Below are positions 62,366 to 64,000 of a stretch of DNA of 64,000 bases, in pieces. A program made the position numbers and the translations under genes. Each line of letters starts with the position of its first letter. Within the stretch, counting starts at the first letter, position 1. Source of the DNA: Streptomyces erythrochromogenes (lineage in GTDB: Bacteria; Actinomycetota; Actinomycetes; Streptomycetales; Streptomycetaceae); assembly GCF_036170895.1 (NCBI RefSeq), contig NZ_CP108036.1, forward strand, positions 4,216,001-4,280,000, written 5' to 3'. The notes beneath the pieces were generated by a model that saw nothing but the letters and a program-made list of their open reading frames with translations, did not search any database and was not told the DNA's origin.

Positions 62366-64000
<1,635 letters not shown>

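Overview
The window is a high-GC actinobacterial chromosome segment that I read as the replication-origin region of a Streptomyces species. The evidence is: oriC with many TTGTCCACA-type DnaA boxes between dnaN and dnaA; the order gyrA-gyrB-DUF721(dciA)-recF-gnd-dnaN-oriC-dnaA-rpmH-rnpA-yidD-yidC-jag-rsmG-parA-parB; twelve copies of the ParB site GTTTCACGTGAAAC; and the Streptomyces-specific sporulation pair ssgR/ssgA with a DUF5326 gene. Gene order matches the S. coelicolor region around SCO3873-SCO3928 as I remember it. Much of it is also syntenic with the M. tuberculosis origin region.

Layout. 1-2.4 kb: the 3' end of a Ser/Thr kinase gene, an unrecognised secreted, membrane-anchored protein, and a DLW-39 peptide gene. 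2.5-12.4 kb (all minus strand): tRNA-Ile, a DUF3566 protein, gyrA, gyrB, DUF721, recF, gnd, dnaN. 12.4-13.3 kb: oriC. 13.3-15.1 kb: dnaA (minus). 15.4-21.9 kb (plus): rpmH, rnpA, yidD, yidC, jag, rsmG, parA, parB and a GNAT gene. 21.9-31.4 kb (minus): trxA/trxB behind a textbook sigma-R promoter, an anti-sigma/ECF-sigma pair, a transmembrane pseudokinase, murJ and a DUF6049 exported protein. 31.6-36.2 kb: CCA-adding enzyme (plus), then MFS transporter, ino1 and its PadR regulator (minus). 36.5-43.3 kb: cell-wall genes (class A PBP, GT87 membrane protein, alanine-racemase-like protein, FemX-like ligase). 43.6-48.7 kb: rpsF-ssb-rpsR-rplI, a MATE exporter and dnaB. 48.7-58.6 kb: accessory genes (beta-lactamase-like hydrolase, AlkZ-like protein, GNATs, HAD, flavohaemoprotein, NUDIX, LysR, Cys/Met-type PLP enzyme, LMW phosphatase, holin-like protein). 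58.6-64 kb: cupin, DUF5326, ssgR, ssgA, YibE/F and thiC behind a TPP riboswitch; thiC runs off the window.

How it works together. Initiation (DnaA, oriC), helicase (DnaB, DciA-like DUF721), clamp (DnaN), repair (RecF), supercoiling (GyrAB) and segregation (ParAB/parS) are all within about 45 kb. DnaA-box motifs also occur in the dnaA promoter, in the parA leader and in a tight cluster upstream of dnaB, so DnaA may touch segregation and helicase expression as well as the origin. The parS sites all lie on the rpmH side of oriC. They are woven into genes (encoding V-S-R-E-T), a stop codon, terminators and intergenic regions. Gene boundaries were adjusted to ribosome-binding sites and family start points where the longest open frame was clearly too long.
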